A DNA stretch of 35,845 nucleotides, taken from NCBI GenBank assembly GCA_029879645.1, contig JAOUPX010000019.1, positions 1-35,845 on the forward strand. The letters run 5' to 3'. The DNA comes from Nitrospinota bacterium (GTDB lineage Bacteria > Nitrospinota > Nitrospinia > Nitrospinales > Nitrospinaceae). A model generated the notes under the pieces. The model made no database searches and was not told the origin of the DNA. It worked only from the letters and a program-made list of their open reading frames with translations. Shown in pieces: positions 7,138 through 15,775 of this stretch. The number at the start of each line of letters is the position of its first letter. Within the stretch, counting starts at the first letter, position 1. The position numbers and the translations under genes are program-made.

Positions 7138-8490
7138 ATGCGGCCTGAAGAATTCAATTTTGACATTCAGGAAACAGAACTCCTGGCCGAGGATTTTTCT
7201 CAATTTTTCAATATCTTTGAGAAAGTCTTCAAATTCTATTTTTTTGCCCGTAATGCGGAGGGCGCGCTGACTTACATCAGCCCGAAAATCATCCAGGTTC
7301 TGGGTTACGAACCGGCAGAGTTCAAGAAAAACTGGAAAAAATACCTGACGGAACATTTGACCAACAAGGAAATGATATTACGGTCCGAGTTCCCCCAGTA
7401 CAGTGGCAATCATATAAAACCCTACAGCGTGGAAATCAAAAGTAAAAGCGGCGAGAAGGTATGGCTGGATGTTCACGAAACCCCGGTTCTGGACGCGGCG
7501 GGGAAGGTAACGAGATATCACGGACTGGCGATCGATTACACCGCTCGTAAAACCCAGGAGAATCAACTCCGCATGCGGGAAAAACGGTTCCGGGAAATCA
7601 GTCAGTCCTCGCCCATCGGAATCTTTCACGCCGATCCCAACGACCTGATGACCTATGTCAACCCGGCCTGGCAGATCATCACCGGACGCCCCATGGCCGA
7701 AACTCTGGGGAACCCCTGGTGGCAACCCATTCACCCGGACGACAAAGAGGAGGTGTTCCGTACCTGGGAACTGGCCGCCAGTGAGGAAAGGGAAATTTCG
7801 ATTGAATGCCGCATCATCCGGCCCGACCAGAAGTCGGTCTGGGTGCAATTGCGATCCCGCTTTCTATTTGACGATAATGGGAAAATTACTTTCGGTACTC
7901 TGGAAAACATCACCGAACGAAAAGTCGCCCAGGAAAAGCAGGAGTTGTTGATCCATGAATTGCTGGACCTCAAAAAGAAACTGGAAGTTTCAGTCCGTAC
8001 CGACCCCCTAACCGATCTCCCCAACCGCCGGGGTCTGGCGGAAAAACTGGAATACGAGAAAATCCGGTACGACCGGAATCAAAAACCTTTTACCCTGATC
8101 ATTGGGGACATCGACCATTTTAAAAATATCAACGATACCTTCGGCCACGATGCCGGCGATCATATTCTGACCAGCATCGCCCGGATATTAAAAGAAAGCT
8201 CGCGAAAGCAGGATGTGGTATCGCGCTGGGGAGGCGAGGAATTTATCATCCTGCTCCCAGAAACCGATCTGGAGAACGGGGCGATTCTGGCCGAAAAATT
8301 AAGACTCAAAATTGAAAACGAATCCTTTACCCACGACGGCAAACCCATTCCTGTCACCATCAGCTTCGGCCTGAGCGTCTACAACAAAAAAGGACTGAAA
8401 ATCGACGAGGTCGTCAAAAAGGCCGACCAATGCCTCTATGAAGCCAAGAATGGCGGCCGAAATCAAGTGGTCTATAAAAAGCACACTTGA
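7138..8490 (+). CDS. Diguanylate cyclase with two PAS domains (PAS-PAS-GGDEF)
   Basis: The 450-residue protein lacks membrane helices, so it is probably cytoplasmic. Two PAS/PAC modules cover about residues 30-140 (L-T-Y-I-S-P-K-I-I-Q-V-L-G-Y) and 150-265 (M-T-Y-V-N-P-A-W-Q-I-I-T-G, ending G-T-L-E-N-I-T-E-R-K). A short coiled coil leads to the GGDEF domain (about 285-448). The active site is G-G-E-E-F at 365-369. An RxxD inhibitory site, R-K-Q-D at 356-359, lies exactly five residues before it, so product inhibition by c-di-GMP is expected. D-P-L-T-D-L-P-N-R-R and G-D-I-D-H-F-K-N-I-N-D are canonical. It should convert two GTP to c-di-GMP in response to an unknown PAS signal. The ATG at 7138 follows CCAGGATTAAACAATT, a modest ribosome site. 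Confidence 0.95.
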   Translation: MRPEEFNFDIQETELLAEDFSQFFNIFEKVFKFYFFARNAEGALTYISPKIIQVLGYEPAEFKKNWKKYLTEHLTNKEMILRSEFPQYSGNHIKPYSVEIKSKSGEKVWLDVHETPVLDAAGKVTRYHGLAIDYTARKTQENQLRMREKRFREISQSSPIGIFHADPNDLMTYVNPAWQIITGRPMAETLGNPWWQPIHPDDKEEVFRTWELAASEEREISIECRIIRPDQKSVWVQLRSRFLFDDNGKITFGTLENITERKVAQEKQELLIHELLDLKKKLEVSVRTDPLTDLPNRRGLAEKLEYEKIRYDRNQKPFTLIIGDIDHFKNINDTFGHDAGDHILTSIARILKESSRKQDVVSRWGGEEFIILLPETDLENGAILAEKLRLKIENESFTHDGKPIPVTISFGLSVYNKKGLKIDEVVKKADQCLYEAKNGGRNQVVYKKHT

Positions 8491-8530
8491 AAAATTCTAC
8501 ACGGACATTTCATTCTGTTCGGGATAAAAA

Positions 8531-10195
8531 TCACTCGTCCATGTCGTCAAAAACACCTGAGGCGAGGCTTTTGCGGGCGGTGCGGGCTTCCTGTTCAGCG
8601 CGGGTGATTCCCTGATCGTAATCGTTGTGATCGACAAATTTCAATGCCGGTTCCATTTCCGGATGTTTCTTCAAGTACAGTTTGGTCATGGTCTGGCAAA
8701 CCCTGCGGTATTTGGGATGTCCCGCCTTCTGCGTACGCAATTCCGTAAAATGCCCCAGCTCCCTCAGGTTCATTCCCATGTTCCACCGAATGAAATGATT
8801 GAACAGGGAAGCATATTGCGCTTCGGCACGCATACCCGCTCGAATCAAATCATGATATAAACTCTCTGCCCTCTCAAAACATTCCTGCGCCATCTCTCCC
8901 TGTCCGATTTCCTGTATCTCTTCGGGTATCGAGTAGCCAAGCAAAACCCCCATGTCCTGTCTTTGCTGGGTCAGCATTCGGTGTCTCTGCAGATCGCGGT
9001 ATTCGGCAAACCCGGCCACGATATCGAAGTTGATGGGATAGCCGTATTCCAGCGCACGACCGGGGCGGTCGCGTTTCGATTGCCGTTCTCCGATATAAAC
9101 CGTAAAAATTTCATTACGCTTTGTTTCCGGCAAAGTGCGGACAATCCTGCGAATCTGTTCGGTGGGGTGCTGAACGTATGGAAAGATCATCGAGGCCAGA
9201 AGATTGACCGGATAATCCTCATTTTTGTCTTCCAGCAGAACCACCTCGGGCGAAGACTCAATGGCGACCCCCTGGAATAAATCATCGCATAACGTACGCA
9301 TGGCGCGGTCGATGCTTATTCGGTACTCTCTTTTTGCGGCACGCTTAATGAATGTCGGAATTTGCGAGTCGAGCGCTTCCTTTATTCTCCCGGCCAGTTC
9401 CTGCGCCTCGCTCAAGTCCTGACTGAGCAGTTTGGAAATGAGTCCGGAAAAAAATCGTCCGTTCCCGACCAATCCCAGATTCGCCTGTGTTGCGGCGGGC
9501 AGGATGCACCGGATCACATCGCAAGCGGCGCTTCGGATGGTGAAGTTGTAAGCAATGCGGTGCGCACGCTGTTCGTTATCATCCGCCAGGTCCTTCGAAC
9601 CTGCTTTACGGGTTTCTCCGTTGCGTTCCACTTCGATCTGAAACTGTTCCGCCGGAAGACGCTTGCGGAATAATTCCTGCATCGGTTCGACCATGCCGGC
9701 GTAGGTCTCGAAAATGAATTCCATCGTCCGCACATATGTATCCTTTAAACCTGAGGCCATGATATTGGCGGGACACACGTAGCGCCACCGCCCTTCCCTC
9801 TGCTGGTCGTACAATACGTAACGTGTGGATTCTTCGATGGGCGAACCGCCGATGCGACAATCCTCAATAATCTTGGTCATGAGGTTGGAGGTTTCCTCGA
9901 TGCACAGCGGAGCGACCGCCAGCTCTGCCACCGATTCGTCGCCGAACTTGTTAACGACGCGATCGATCATCTCACTACCCTTAACGTCGTTGGGAGAACC
10001 GTCGGAATTGAGGAACTCGCGCGCTACGGTTTCCTTGAATCCGGTGGGAGCACGGCTGTATCTGGCAAGCGCCGCACCAATCACCTCCGGATTGAGGTTT
10101 TTCAGGGAAAACACCTTGGCTTCCACATCCGTCAGATAGGGTACCAGGATGGCTTTCTCGTGGTCGGTCAGCTCATCACTTCGTTTGGGTTTCAT
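8531..10195 (-). CDS. Long ThyX (Thy1)-like protein with two ThyX-type halves
   Basis: This product of about 554 residues is over twice the usual FAD-dependent thymidylate synthase ThyX (about 220-250). It appears to hold two ThyX-like halves. The ThyX signature is R-H-R-x2-S-x-N-E-x-S-x-R-Y. The N-terminal half (about residues 113-126) reads C-R-I-G-G-S-P-I-E-E-S-T-R-Y, keeping the S..E.S.RY part but not RHR. The C-terminal half keeps R-H-R (404-406) but continues M-L-T-Q-Q-R-Q-D-M-G. Whether it methylates dUMP is unknown. The frame is open back to 10288, but ATG 10195 (M-K-P-K-R-S-D-E-L-T) is favoured because the longer form would run 113 bases into the upstream SUMF1-fold gene. The chosen start still overlaps that gene by 20 bases, suggesting coupled translation. 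Confidence 0.75.
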   Translation of the reverse strand: MKPKRSDELTDHEKAILVPYLTDVEAKVFSLKNLNPEVIGAALARYSRAPTGFKETVAREFLNSDGSPNDVKGSEMIDRVVNKFGDESVAELAVAPLCIEETSNLMTKIIEDCRIGGSPIEESTRYVLYDQQREGRWRYVCPANIMASGLKDTYVRTMEFIFETYAGMVEPMQELFRKRLPAEQFQIEVERNGETRKAGSKDLADDNEQRAHRIAYNFTIRSAACDVIRCILPAATQANLGLVGNGRFFSGLISKLLSQDLSEAQELAGRIKEALDSQIPTFIKRAAKREYRISIDRAMRTLCDDLFQGVAIESSPEVVLLEDKNEDYPVNLLASMIFPYVQHPTEQIRRIVRTLPETKRNEIFTVYIGERQSKRDRPGRALEYGYPINFDIVAGFAEYRDLQRHRMLTQQRQDMGVLLGYSIPEEIQEIGQGEMAQECFERAESLYHDLIRAGMRAEAQYASLFNHFIRWNMGMNLRELGHFTELRTQKAGHPKYRRVCQTMTKLYLKKHPEMEPALKFVDHNDYDQGITRAEQEARTARKSLASGVFDDMDE

Positions 10196-11096
10196 CGACG
10201 GGATCTTTGGCGCACCGAAAACCGGTGTCATTGAAAAGGACTTCTGGACGACTCCATCGGCGGAACGCGCTGTGCAGGGTATCTTCAAAATTTACCCACG
10301 ATCCGCCACGCACTACTTTGAATCTACCGGTCTTTGGTCCCTTAGGGTTATAGTTAACCTTCTTTTTGTAATAATTCCGGTCGTACCAGTCTGATACCCA
10401 TTCCCAGACGTTACCAGCCATATCGTGCACCCCGTAAACCGAAATACCTGTGGGATAGCTTCCGACATTTGTCATGGTTTCTAACCCCCGCCACTTTCTG
10501 CGGTAGGTCGCCTTGCCGGGCGGAGAACTGTTCCCCCATGGATACAGGTTTCCTGAGGGGCCGCGGGCGGCTTTCTCCCATTCCGCCTCAGTGGGCAAGC
10601 GTTTTCCCCGCCATTGACAATAAGCCACCGCATCGTGCCAGTTCACCTGAGTCACCGGCTGATTGCGGATTTTATCGGGAAAACCGGTTCCCGTCCATAA
10701 ATTCCCCTGTCGGCAGGCCTTTGTCTCACAGGTATCATCCAGTGCCGGACGATGCCCCGTCGCCTTGACAAACTCAAGATAATTTTCGTTGGTGACCTCG
10801 TAAATATCTATCCAGAACATGTTTAAATCAACCAGGCGGCCGGGCAATTCATCCTTAAACCACCAACGGGTACAGGACTTGTCCACGTTGGTACACATAT
10901 CCAGTATCTGATCAGTCTGGTTGAAGGTCAAACCCATCCGGAAACGGCCCGCCGGAATCAAAACCATATCTGAGTAATCGTCTTTAAATTCGTCAGGTGC
11001 ATCCACGGTATCCGCCCAAAGAACGGACGGCGCTTCTGAAACAAGGAAAGAAGCAAGGAGAAGACAAAGAACTACGAACTGGGCGCGGCTGAACAT
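10176..11096 (-). CDS. Exported SUMF1/FGE-sulfatase-fold protein, second copy
   Basis: A signal peptide (M-F-S-R-A-Q-F-V-V-L-C-L-L-L-A-S-F) precedes a complete SUMF1 domain: M-V-L-I-P-A-G-R-F-R-M-G, Y-E-V-T-N-E-N-Y, P-V-T-Q-V-N-W-H-D-A-V-A-Y-C, R-L-P-T-E-A-E-W-E-K-A-A-R, M-A-G-N-V-W-E-W-V-S-D-W-Y, R-G-G-S-W and T-G-F-R-C-A. As in the copy at 2.4-3.1 kb, the catalytic cysteines of formylglycine-generating enzyme are missing after R-G-G-S. A cysteine-containing insert (D-M-C-T-N-V-D-K-S-C-T and D-D-T-C-E-T-K-A-C) could form periplasmic disulfides. ATG 11096 is chosen; three TTG codons lie just before it. Its last codons overlap the start of the thyX-like gene. The substrate is unknown. Confidence 0.87.
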   Translation of the reverse strand: MFSRAQFVVLCLLLASFLVSEAPSVLWADTVDAPDEFKDDYSDMVLIPAGRFRMGLTFNQTDQILDMCTNVDKSCTRWWFKDELPGRLVDLNMFWIDIYEVTNENYLEFVKATGHRPALDDTCETKACRQGNLWTGTGFPDKIRNQPVTQVNWHDAVAYCQWRGKRLPTEAEWEKAARGPSGNLYPWGNSSPPGKATYRRKWRGLETMTNVGSYPTGISVYGVHDMAGNVWEWVSDWYDRNYYKKKVNYNPKGPKTGRFKVVRGGSWVNFEDTLHSAFRRWSRPEVLFNDTGFRCAKDPVDETQTK

Positions 11097-11147
11097 CAAC
11101 AACAATCAAATCTTCCAGAGGTAAGTTGAATAATTAAGGAAAGAACT

Positions 11148-11690
11148 TTATTCAGCGCCGGTTTCACCGGGGCCTTCTTTAAATCGGGACATCTCCTTGC
11201 CATGTATATAGAACAGGATTAACCCAAGTATCATATTAACGGTGTATAGCATTTCCACCCGCATATGGTAACGATCAAATTGAACCTGCAGGCGTTGATC
11301 AGCCGGATTGGCCTGCTTGAGTTTATCCACCGCATGCATTTGCGGACTCAGAATACTGCCGATATACAAGGCCACAACCATCATAATGACAAACAGAATC
11401 TGCTTGGTGTACCTTTTTTTCGTAACTCTATTGTCTGTGTAACCCGCCCAACCCTTTTTCTCGGCCAACAATTGGATTATCACTGCAAAAAGCATAAAAC
11501 CCAGACACCAGTAAATAATCTGGGTATTAAAAAAGTCCATGATACGGTTCATCACCTGGCTTTTAAGAGGTTGCTCCACCATTCTGCGAACAACGCTTTC
11601 CACCAAAATCCCCAGCAAGAACATCCCGCCAACCCACAGGGACAGGGAAAACAGATAAAGCCAGTTGGTAAAATGAATGAGACGCTTCAT
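11148..11690 (-). CDS. DUF4149-like integral membrane protein
   Basis: The product of about 180 residues has four predicted membrane helices: L-Y-L-F-S-L-S-L-W-V-G-G-M-F-L-L-G-I-L near the N-terminus, W-C-L-G-F-M-L-F-A-V-I-I-Q-L-L, I-L-F-V-I-M-M-V-V-A-L-Y-I-G, and V-N-M-I-L-G-L-I-L-F-Y-I. The W-V-G-G-M-F start and the I-L-S-P-Q-M-H loop resemble DUF4149/TMEM205-type proteins, whose function is unknown. ATG 11690 is used; an upstream in-frame TTG at 11711 has a better-spaced AGGTGG and may be the true start. It lies between a small membrane protein gene (37 to 57 bases away, depending on the start) and the second SUMF1-fold gene (about 50 bases), so all probably share a transcript. Confidence 0.72.
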   Translation of the reverse strand: MKRLIHFTNWLYLFSLSLWVGGMFLLGILVESVVRRMVEQPLKSQVMNRIMDFFNTQIIYWCLGFMLFAVIIQLLAEKKGWAGYTDNRVTKKRYTKQILFVIMMVVALYIGSILSPQMHAVDKLKQANPADQRLQVQFDRYHMRVEMLYTVNMILGLILFYIHGKEMSRFKEGPGETGAE

Positions 11691-11747
11691 CTTGCTATGG
11701 ATACTCCCCAATCGAATCCACCTATAATATTGGGCGCCCTCAGGCGC

Positions 11748-12044
11748 TCACCGGTTGCCGGAAACCCGCTTGCGCAGTTCCTTGAAGCTTTCCTCAATTT
11801 CTTTGGCTTGCTTCATTTTCATATGTTCGATTTCCGGCAAGTCCCCTCCGAACCAGCTTTTAACAGTCGTTCCGGTCTTATACCGGTTGACCGAATTGAG
11901 AATGGACAAGTAAACCACCCCGTACAGGACGGCAAAAGCATACAGGGCCCACGGTATAAACGATTTGAGCCGCCTTTGTTCCTGAAGTGGTTTGGCCTCC
12001 CACCAGGCGACCAAATCATGCCATTTGGATATCAGTTTACGCAT
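11748..12044 (-). CDS. Small single-pass membrane protein, unknown function
   Basis: About 98 residues from ATG 12044, which follows GGGGA at good spacing; the frame extends to 12077 but without a comparable site. A basic N-terminus (M-R-K-L-I-S-K-W) and W-W-E-A-K-P-L-Q-E-Q-R-R-L-K precede one hydrophobic helix (F-I-P-W-A-L-Y-A-F-A-V-L-Y-G-V-V-Y-L-S-I-L). The C-terminal third is charged and probably helical (H-M-K-M-K-Q-A-K-E-I-E-E-S-F-K-E-L-R-K-R). I do not recognise the family. It appears to lead the minus-strand cluster with the DUF4149-like gene, the second SUMF1-fold gene and the thyX-like gene. Confidence 0.6.
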   Translation of the reverse strand: MRKLISKWHDLVAWWEAKPLQEQRRLKSFIPWALYAFAVLYGVVYLSILNSVNRYKTGTTVKSWFGGDLPEIEHMKMKQAKEIEESFKELRKRVSGNR

Positions 12045-12233
12045 GACAATTCCCCGACAACCGGGATTTCCGGTCATTTAACAGAAATCTACATCCTCTA
12101 CCGCTTATCGGGGCCATCATAGCAAAACCCATATGGCGATACAAGCTGACGCCTCCCGAAGGCCGGAAGATTATGCTATAGTTGGCCCGTTTACCCTTTA
12201 GCCCTAATTTTTAACGATTGCACGAGGTTTCCC

Positions 12234-13493
12234 TTGATCGAAATTCAGCCGGTTTCGGCCCTCCGCGCCACGGTAGCCGCGCCGCCCTCTAAAAGCTATA
12301 CCAACCGCGCCTATATCGTAGCGGCGCTGGCGGACGGTGAAGTCCGCCTGGAAAACCCTTTATTCAGCGACGATACCCGATATATGCGGGAAGCCCTGAT
12401 CCAATTCGGGATACCGGTGGAGGAAGAAAAGAAAGCGGCGGTGGTAAGGGGTCGGGGAGGAAACCTGAAGCTTCCGGACCGGGAAATCTTTATCGGCAAC
12501 GCCGGCACCACCATGCGGTTTCTCACCACCTTCACCACCCTCGCGCCGGGCGTAACGCGCCTGACGGGAGACGAACGCATGCAGGAACGGCCGATCGAGG
12601 ACCTGTTGATGTGCCTGCGGCAGATGGGCCTCAAGGCTGAATCGCTCCAGGGAAACGGATGCCCCCCCATTGAAATTCACGGCGGCAACCCTCCCGGCGG
12701 ACCGGTCAGCCTGGCCGGGGATAAAAGCAGTCAATACCTCACCTCCCTGCTCCTGTCCGCTCCCTATTTTCAAAATGACACTGTCATCAATATTGAAGGC
12801 GACCTGACCTCCAAGTCCTATGTCGACATCACCCTCGACATCATGCAGACCTTCGGCGTGGCTGTAAAAAATGAGTTCTACCAAAAGTTTACCGTGCCCG
12901 CAGGACAACGCTACCAGGCACGAACCTACGAGGTGGAGGGCGATGCCTCCAGCGCGTCCTATTTCTTTGCGGCAGCGGCCGTTACCGGCGGCGAAGTATC
13001 GGTCACCAATCTCAACCCGGACAGCGTTCAGGGGGATATCCATTTCCCGGACGCGCTGGAGCAAATGGGGTGCGAAGTGAAACGCTCCGGTGAAAAAATC
13101 ACCGTTTTTGGAAATCCTTTGCGCGGCATAACCATCAATATGAACAACATGCCGGACGTGGCACAGACTTTGGCGGTGGTGGCGCTGTTTGCCGAAGGGA
13201 AAACCACAATGACCGGGATCGGCAATCTGAGAATCAAGGAAACAGACCGGATCGCCGCGCTGGCGAACGAACTGACCCGGCTGGGTGCATCTGTCGAAGC
13301 GGGAGAGGATTATTTAATCATCGAGCCGGGCACGCACCGGCCCGCCGAGATCGAAACCTATGACGACCATCGCATGGCGATGAGTTTCGCGGTAGCCGGC
13401 CTCGGCATTCCGGGCGTGAAGATCAAAAATCCCCGGTGCGTCGACAAATCGTTTCCCGATTTTTTTCAGCGCTTTCAGGAACTCTATGGGTGA
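12234..13493 (+). CDS. aroA: 3-phosphoshikimate 1-carboxyvinyltransferase (EPSP synthase)
   Basis: The 419-residue product transfers enolpyruvate from PEP to shikimate-3-phosphate, the sixth step of the shikimate pathway. Family motifs are clear: P-P-S-K-S-Y-T-N-R (residues 17-25, shikimate-3-phosphate and PEP contacts), G-N-A-G-T-T-M-R (88-95), [28 protein letters not shown] and D-D-H-R-M-A-M. Length is normal for AroA. The start codon is TTG at 12234, preceded by GAGG; an ATG-only search would miss it. The stop lies inside the next gene (8-base overlap), so the two are translationally coupled. The enzyme is cytoplasmic. Confidence 0.97.
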   Translation: MIEIQPVSALRATVAAPPSKSYTNRAYIVAALADGEVRLENPLFSDDTRYMREALIQFGIPVEEEKKAAVVRGRGGNLKLPDREIFIGNAGTTMRFLTTFTTLAPGVTRLTGDERMQERPIEDLLMCLRQMGLKAESLQGNGCPPIEIHGGNPPGGPVSLAGDKSSQYLTSLLLSAPYFQNDTVINIEGDLTSKSYVDITLDIMQTFGVAVKNEFYQKFTVPAGQRYQARTYEVEGDASSASYFFAAAAVTGGEVSVTNLNPDSVQGDIHFPDALEQMGCEVKRSGEKITVFGNPLRGITINMNNMPDVAQTLAVVALFAEGKTTMTGIGNLRIKETDRIAALANELTRLGASVEAGEDYLIIEPGTHRPAEIETYDDHRMAMSFAVAGLGIPGVKIKNPRCVDKSFPDFFQRFQELYG

Positions 13494-15579
13494 CCCCAAA
13501 TATACCAATCAACTGATTCACGAAAAAAGTCCCTATCTACTGCAACACGCCCACAACCCCGTCAACTGGCTCCCCTGGGGCGATGAGGCCTTTGCCCTCG
13601 CCAAAAAAGAAAACAAACCGGTGCTGGTCAGTATCGGCTACGCCACCTGCCACTGGTGCCACGTCATGGAACGTGAATCGTTTGAAGACCCGGAACTGGC
13701 CGAATTCTTGAATGCACGTTTTTACGCCATCAAGGTTGATCGGGAAGAACGGCCCGATGTTGACGGCATTTACATGAAAGCCATTCAGGCGCTGGGACAA
13801 CAGGGCGGCTGGCCGCTGAACGTGTTCGTCACCCCCGACGGCGTACCGTTTTACGGCGGCACTTATTTTCCGCCTGTGAAAAAGTTCAACCTGCCGTCTT
13901 TCGCCGATGTCCTGCGTTTCCTCGATGACATCTGGCAGAACGATCAGGCAAAAATCACCAAACAAACCGACGCGCTGATCAACTACCTCAAAAACTCAGC
14001 CACCCAGGAACCCGGCGGCGAATTGGATTCGCTGGGCTTTCACGGCGAAGACAAGGCCCGCAAACTGTACGGCGACCAGTACGATACCCTGCATCATGGT
14101 TTTCGATTTCAGCCGCAGAACAAGTTTCCGCCGTCGATGGCGCTCTCCCAGCTGTTGCGGCACCATCATCGTACCGGCGACACCCTCAGCCTGGAAATAC
14201 CGGAAAACACATTGAGAGCCATGAAGCACGGCGGTATCTACGACCAGATCGGCGGCGGTCTCTCCCGCTACAGCACCGACTACCGCTGGCTGGTGCCACA
14301 CTTCGAAAAAATGCTGTACGACAATTCACTATTTGTCACCGCCCTGGCCGAAACGTACCAGGTTACCGGAAATTCAGAATATGCGGATTACGCCAACGAC
14401 GTGCTGGAATACATCGACCGCGACATGACCCATCCCGACGGCGCATTTTACTGCGCCGAAGACGCCGACAGCGAAGGCGTGGAGGGAAAGTTTTACGTCT
14501 GGTCACAAAGCGAAATTGAAGACCTGCTGGACCGCCAGACCGCGAGCATCGTCATCCCCTTTTACAATGTCACCGAATCCGGCAACTGGGAGCATAAAAA
14601 TATCCTGAACGTCACGCGGTCACCTGATCAACTGGCGAAAGAACAGGGCCTGGATGTCACGGTGGTGAGAGAGGAAATCGCCAAAGGCAGAAGCATCCTG
14701 CTGGAGGCGCGGAGCAAACGCATCCGGCCCCTGCTGGACGACAAGGTTCTGACCTCGTGGAACGGCCTGATGATCACCGCCATGGCCCGTACCGGACGCG
14801 TGTTGGGAGACGATGAACGCATCGTTAAAGCGGAAAAGGCACTGGCGTTTATCTGGAAACACCTGCGAACCGAAGAGGGCAAACTGATGAGACGGTGGCG
14901 GGAAGGCCAGGCGCGGTACGATGGCTATCTGTTCGACTACACGTCTATCGCTGTGGCCTGCCTGGAACTGTACGAGGCAACCTACAATCCAGACTATATC
15001 GACAAGGCGGCGGAACTGATGCAGGTGGTTGAAGAAAAATTTAAAGCGCCGCATGCCTATTACGAAACCGCCGTAGACGGCGAAGACTTGATCGTACGGC
15101 AAATTTCCGGTTACGACGGGGTGGAGCCCTCCGGTAACAGCAACGCGGCCCTGGCCTTTTTAAAATTATCGGCATACCGGCTGGACATGGACCTGGAGAA
15201 AAGGGCGGAGGACATCTTTGTGGCATTTCATAGCAACATGATGGAATACGGCCTCAACTCGCCGTTCATGATGCAGGCTCTGCATCTGTACCTGTCAGGC
15301 AAGAAAGAAGTGGCTATCGTCGCACCCCGCGGCCACGCTTCCGCCGACGAAATCCTGAAACTCATCCGCACCGGGTTCTTCCCGAATGCTGTGTTTGCCT
15401 TCGCCTGGGAGGACGCCCCTGAGAAACAACGGGTTCCCCTGCTGGCCGACAAAATGGCGGTGGACGGCAAAGCCACGGCATATGTCTGCGAACACGGCAC
15501 CTGCCGGGCCCCGGTGACTTCCGCCGCAGAATTAAAAGCCCTGCTGGACGCCCCGTACCCGGGGGCGGGAGCTGGCTGA
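13486..15579 (+). CDS. DUF255 thioredoxin-fold / six-hairpin glycosidase-like protein (YyaL/SSP411 family)
   Basis: The 697-residue product begins with the family hallmark [14 protein letters not shown] and a thioredoxin-like motif [10 protein letters not shown] (cysteines at 55 and 58), followed by [11 protein letters not shown] and the G-G-W-P-L-N-V-F segment. The rest is the long helical region resembling (alpha/alpha)6 glycosidases, with [20 protein letters not shown] and [12 protein letters not shown]. Proteins of this family (YyaL, human SPATA20) are widespread but without an agreed reaction. The ATG overlaps the aroA stop by 8 bases and follows AGGA. No signal peptide is seen, so it should be cytoplasmic. 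Confidence 0.93.
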   Translation: MGDPKYTNQLIHEKSPYLLQHAHNPVNWLPWGDEAFALAKKENKPVLVSIGYATCHWCHVMERESFEDPELAEFLNARFYAIKVDREERPDVDGIYMKAIQALGQQGGWPLNVFVTPDGVPFYGGTYFPPVKKFNLPSFADVLRFLDDIWQNDQAKITKQTDALINYLKNSATQEPGGELDSLGFHGEDKARKLYGDQYDTLHHGFRFQPQNKFPPSMALSQLLRHHHRTGDTLSLEIPENTLRAMKHGGIYDQIGGGLSRYSTDYRWLVPHFEKMLYDNSLFVTALAETYQVTGNSEYADYANDVLEYIDRDMTHPDGAFYCAEDADSEGVEGKFYVWSQSEIEDLLDRQTASIVIPFYNVTESGNWEHKNILNVTRSPDQLAKEQGLDVTVVREEIAKGRSILLEARSKRIRPLLDDKVLTSWNGLMITAMARTGRVLGDDERIVKAEKALAFIWKHLRTEEGKLMRRWREGQARYDGYLFDYTSIAVACLELYEATYNPDYIDKAAELMQVVEEKFKAPHAYYETAVDGEDLIVRQISGYDGVEPSGNSNAALAFLKLSAYRLDMDLEKRAEDIFVAFHSNMMEYGLNSPFMMQALHLYLSGKKEVAIVAPRGHASADEILKLIRTGFFPNAVFAFAWEDAPEKQRVPLLADKMAVDGKATAYVCEHGTCRAPVTSAAELKALLDAPYPGAGAG

Positions 15580-15646
15580 CGGTCAACGGTAGGCGATGAT
15601 TGTGGAGCGCAATTCACGGCTTTAAAATTATCAGCGGCGATTTGCC

Positions 15647-15665
15647 GCCTCCTCCGGCAGGAGGC
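15647..15665 (+). terminator. GC-rich hairpin after the aroA-DUF255 pair
   Basis: GCCTCCT (15647-15653) pairs with AGGAGGC (15659-15665) around a 5-base loop, about 70 bases after the DUF255 stop. It is followed by ATTTGGTTTT, a weak U-tract, so it may be a poor terminator. Confidence 0.35.
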
Positions 15666-15775
15666 ATTTGGTTTTGGCGTTCAATCAAGGGGTATGCTAG
15701 ACTTTTGCATTCCGGCCCGGGGAGCCCGGTGTCCACGGATGATTCCATATAACACACACTTAATGAGTTTTGAAT

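Noticed and set aside
8531-10288. Longer start for the thyX-like gene at 10288
   Set aside because: The extra 31 residues are only the out-of-frame reading of the SUMF1 C-terminus and do not resemble a ThyX N-terminus.
12360-13064. 234-codon antisense frame within aroA
   Set aside because: It lies entirely opposite conserved EPSP synthase motifs and has no coherent domain of its own.
15666-15775. BirA-type operator upstream of bioB
   Set aside because: I looked for the interrupted palindrome (TTGTTAACC-like half-sites) and did not see it. Only a GC-rich CCCGGG-type inverted sequence is present.
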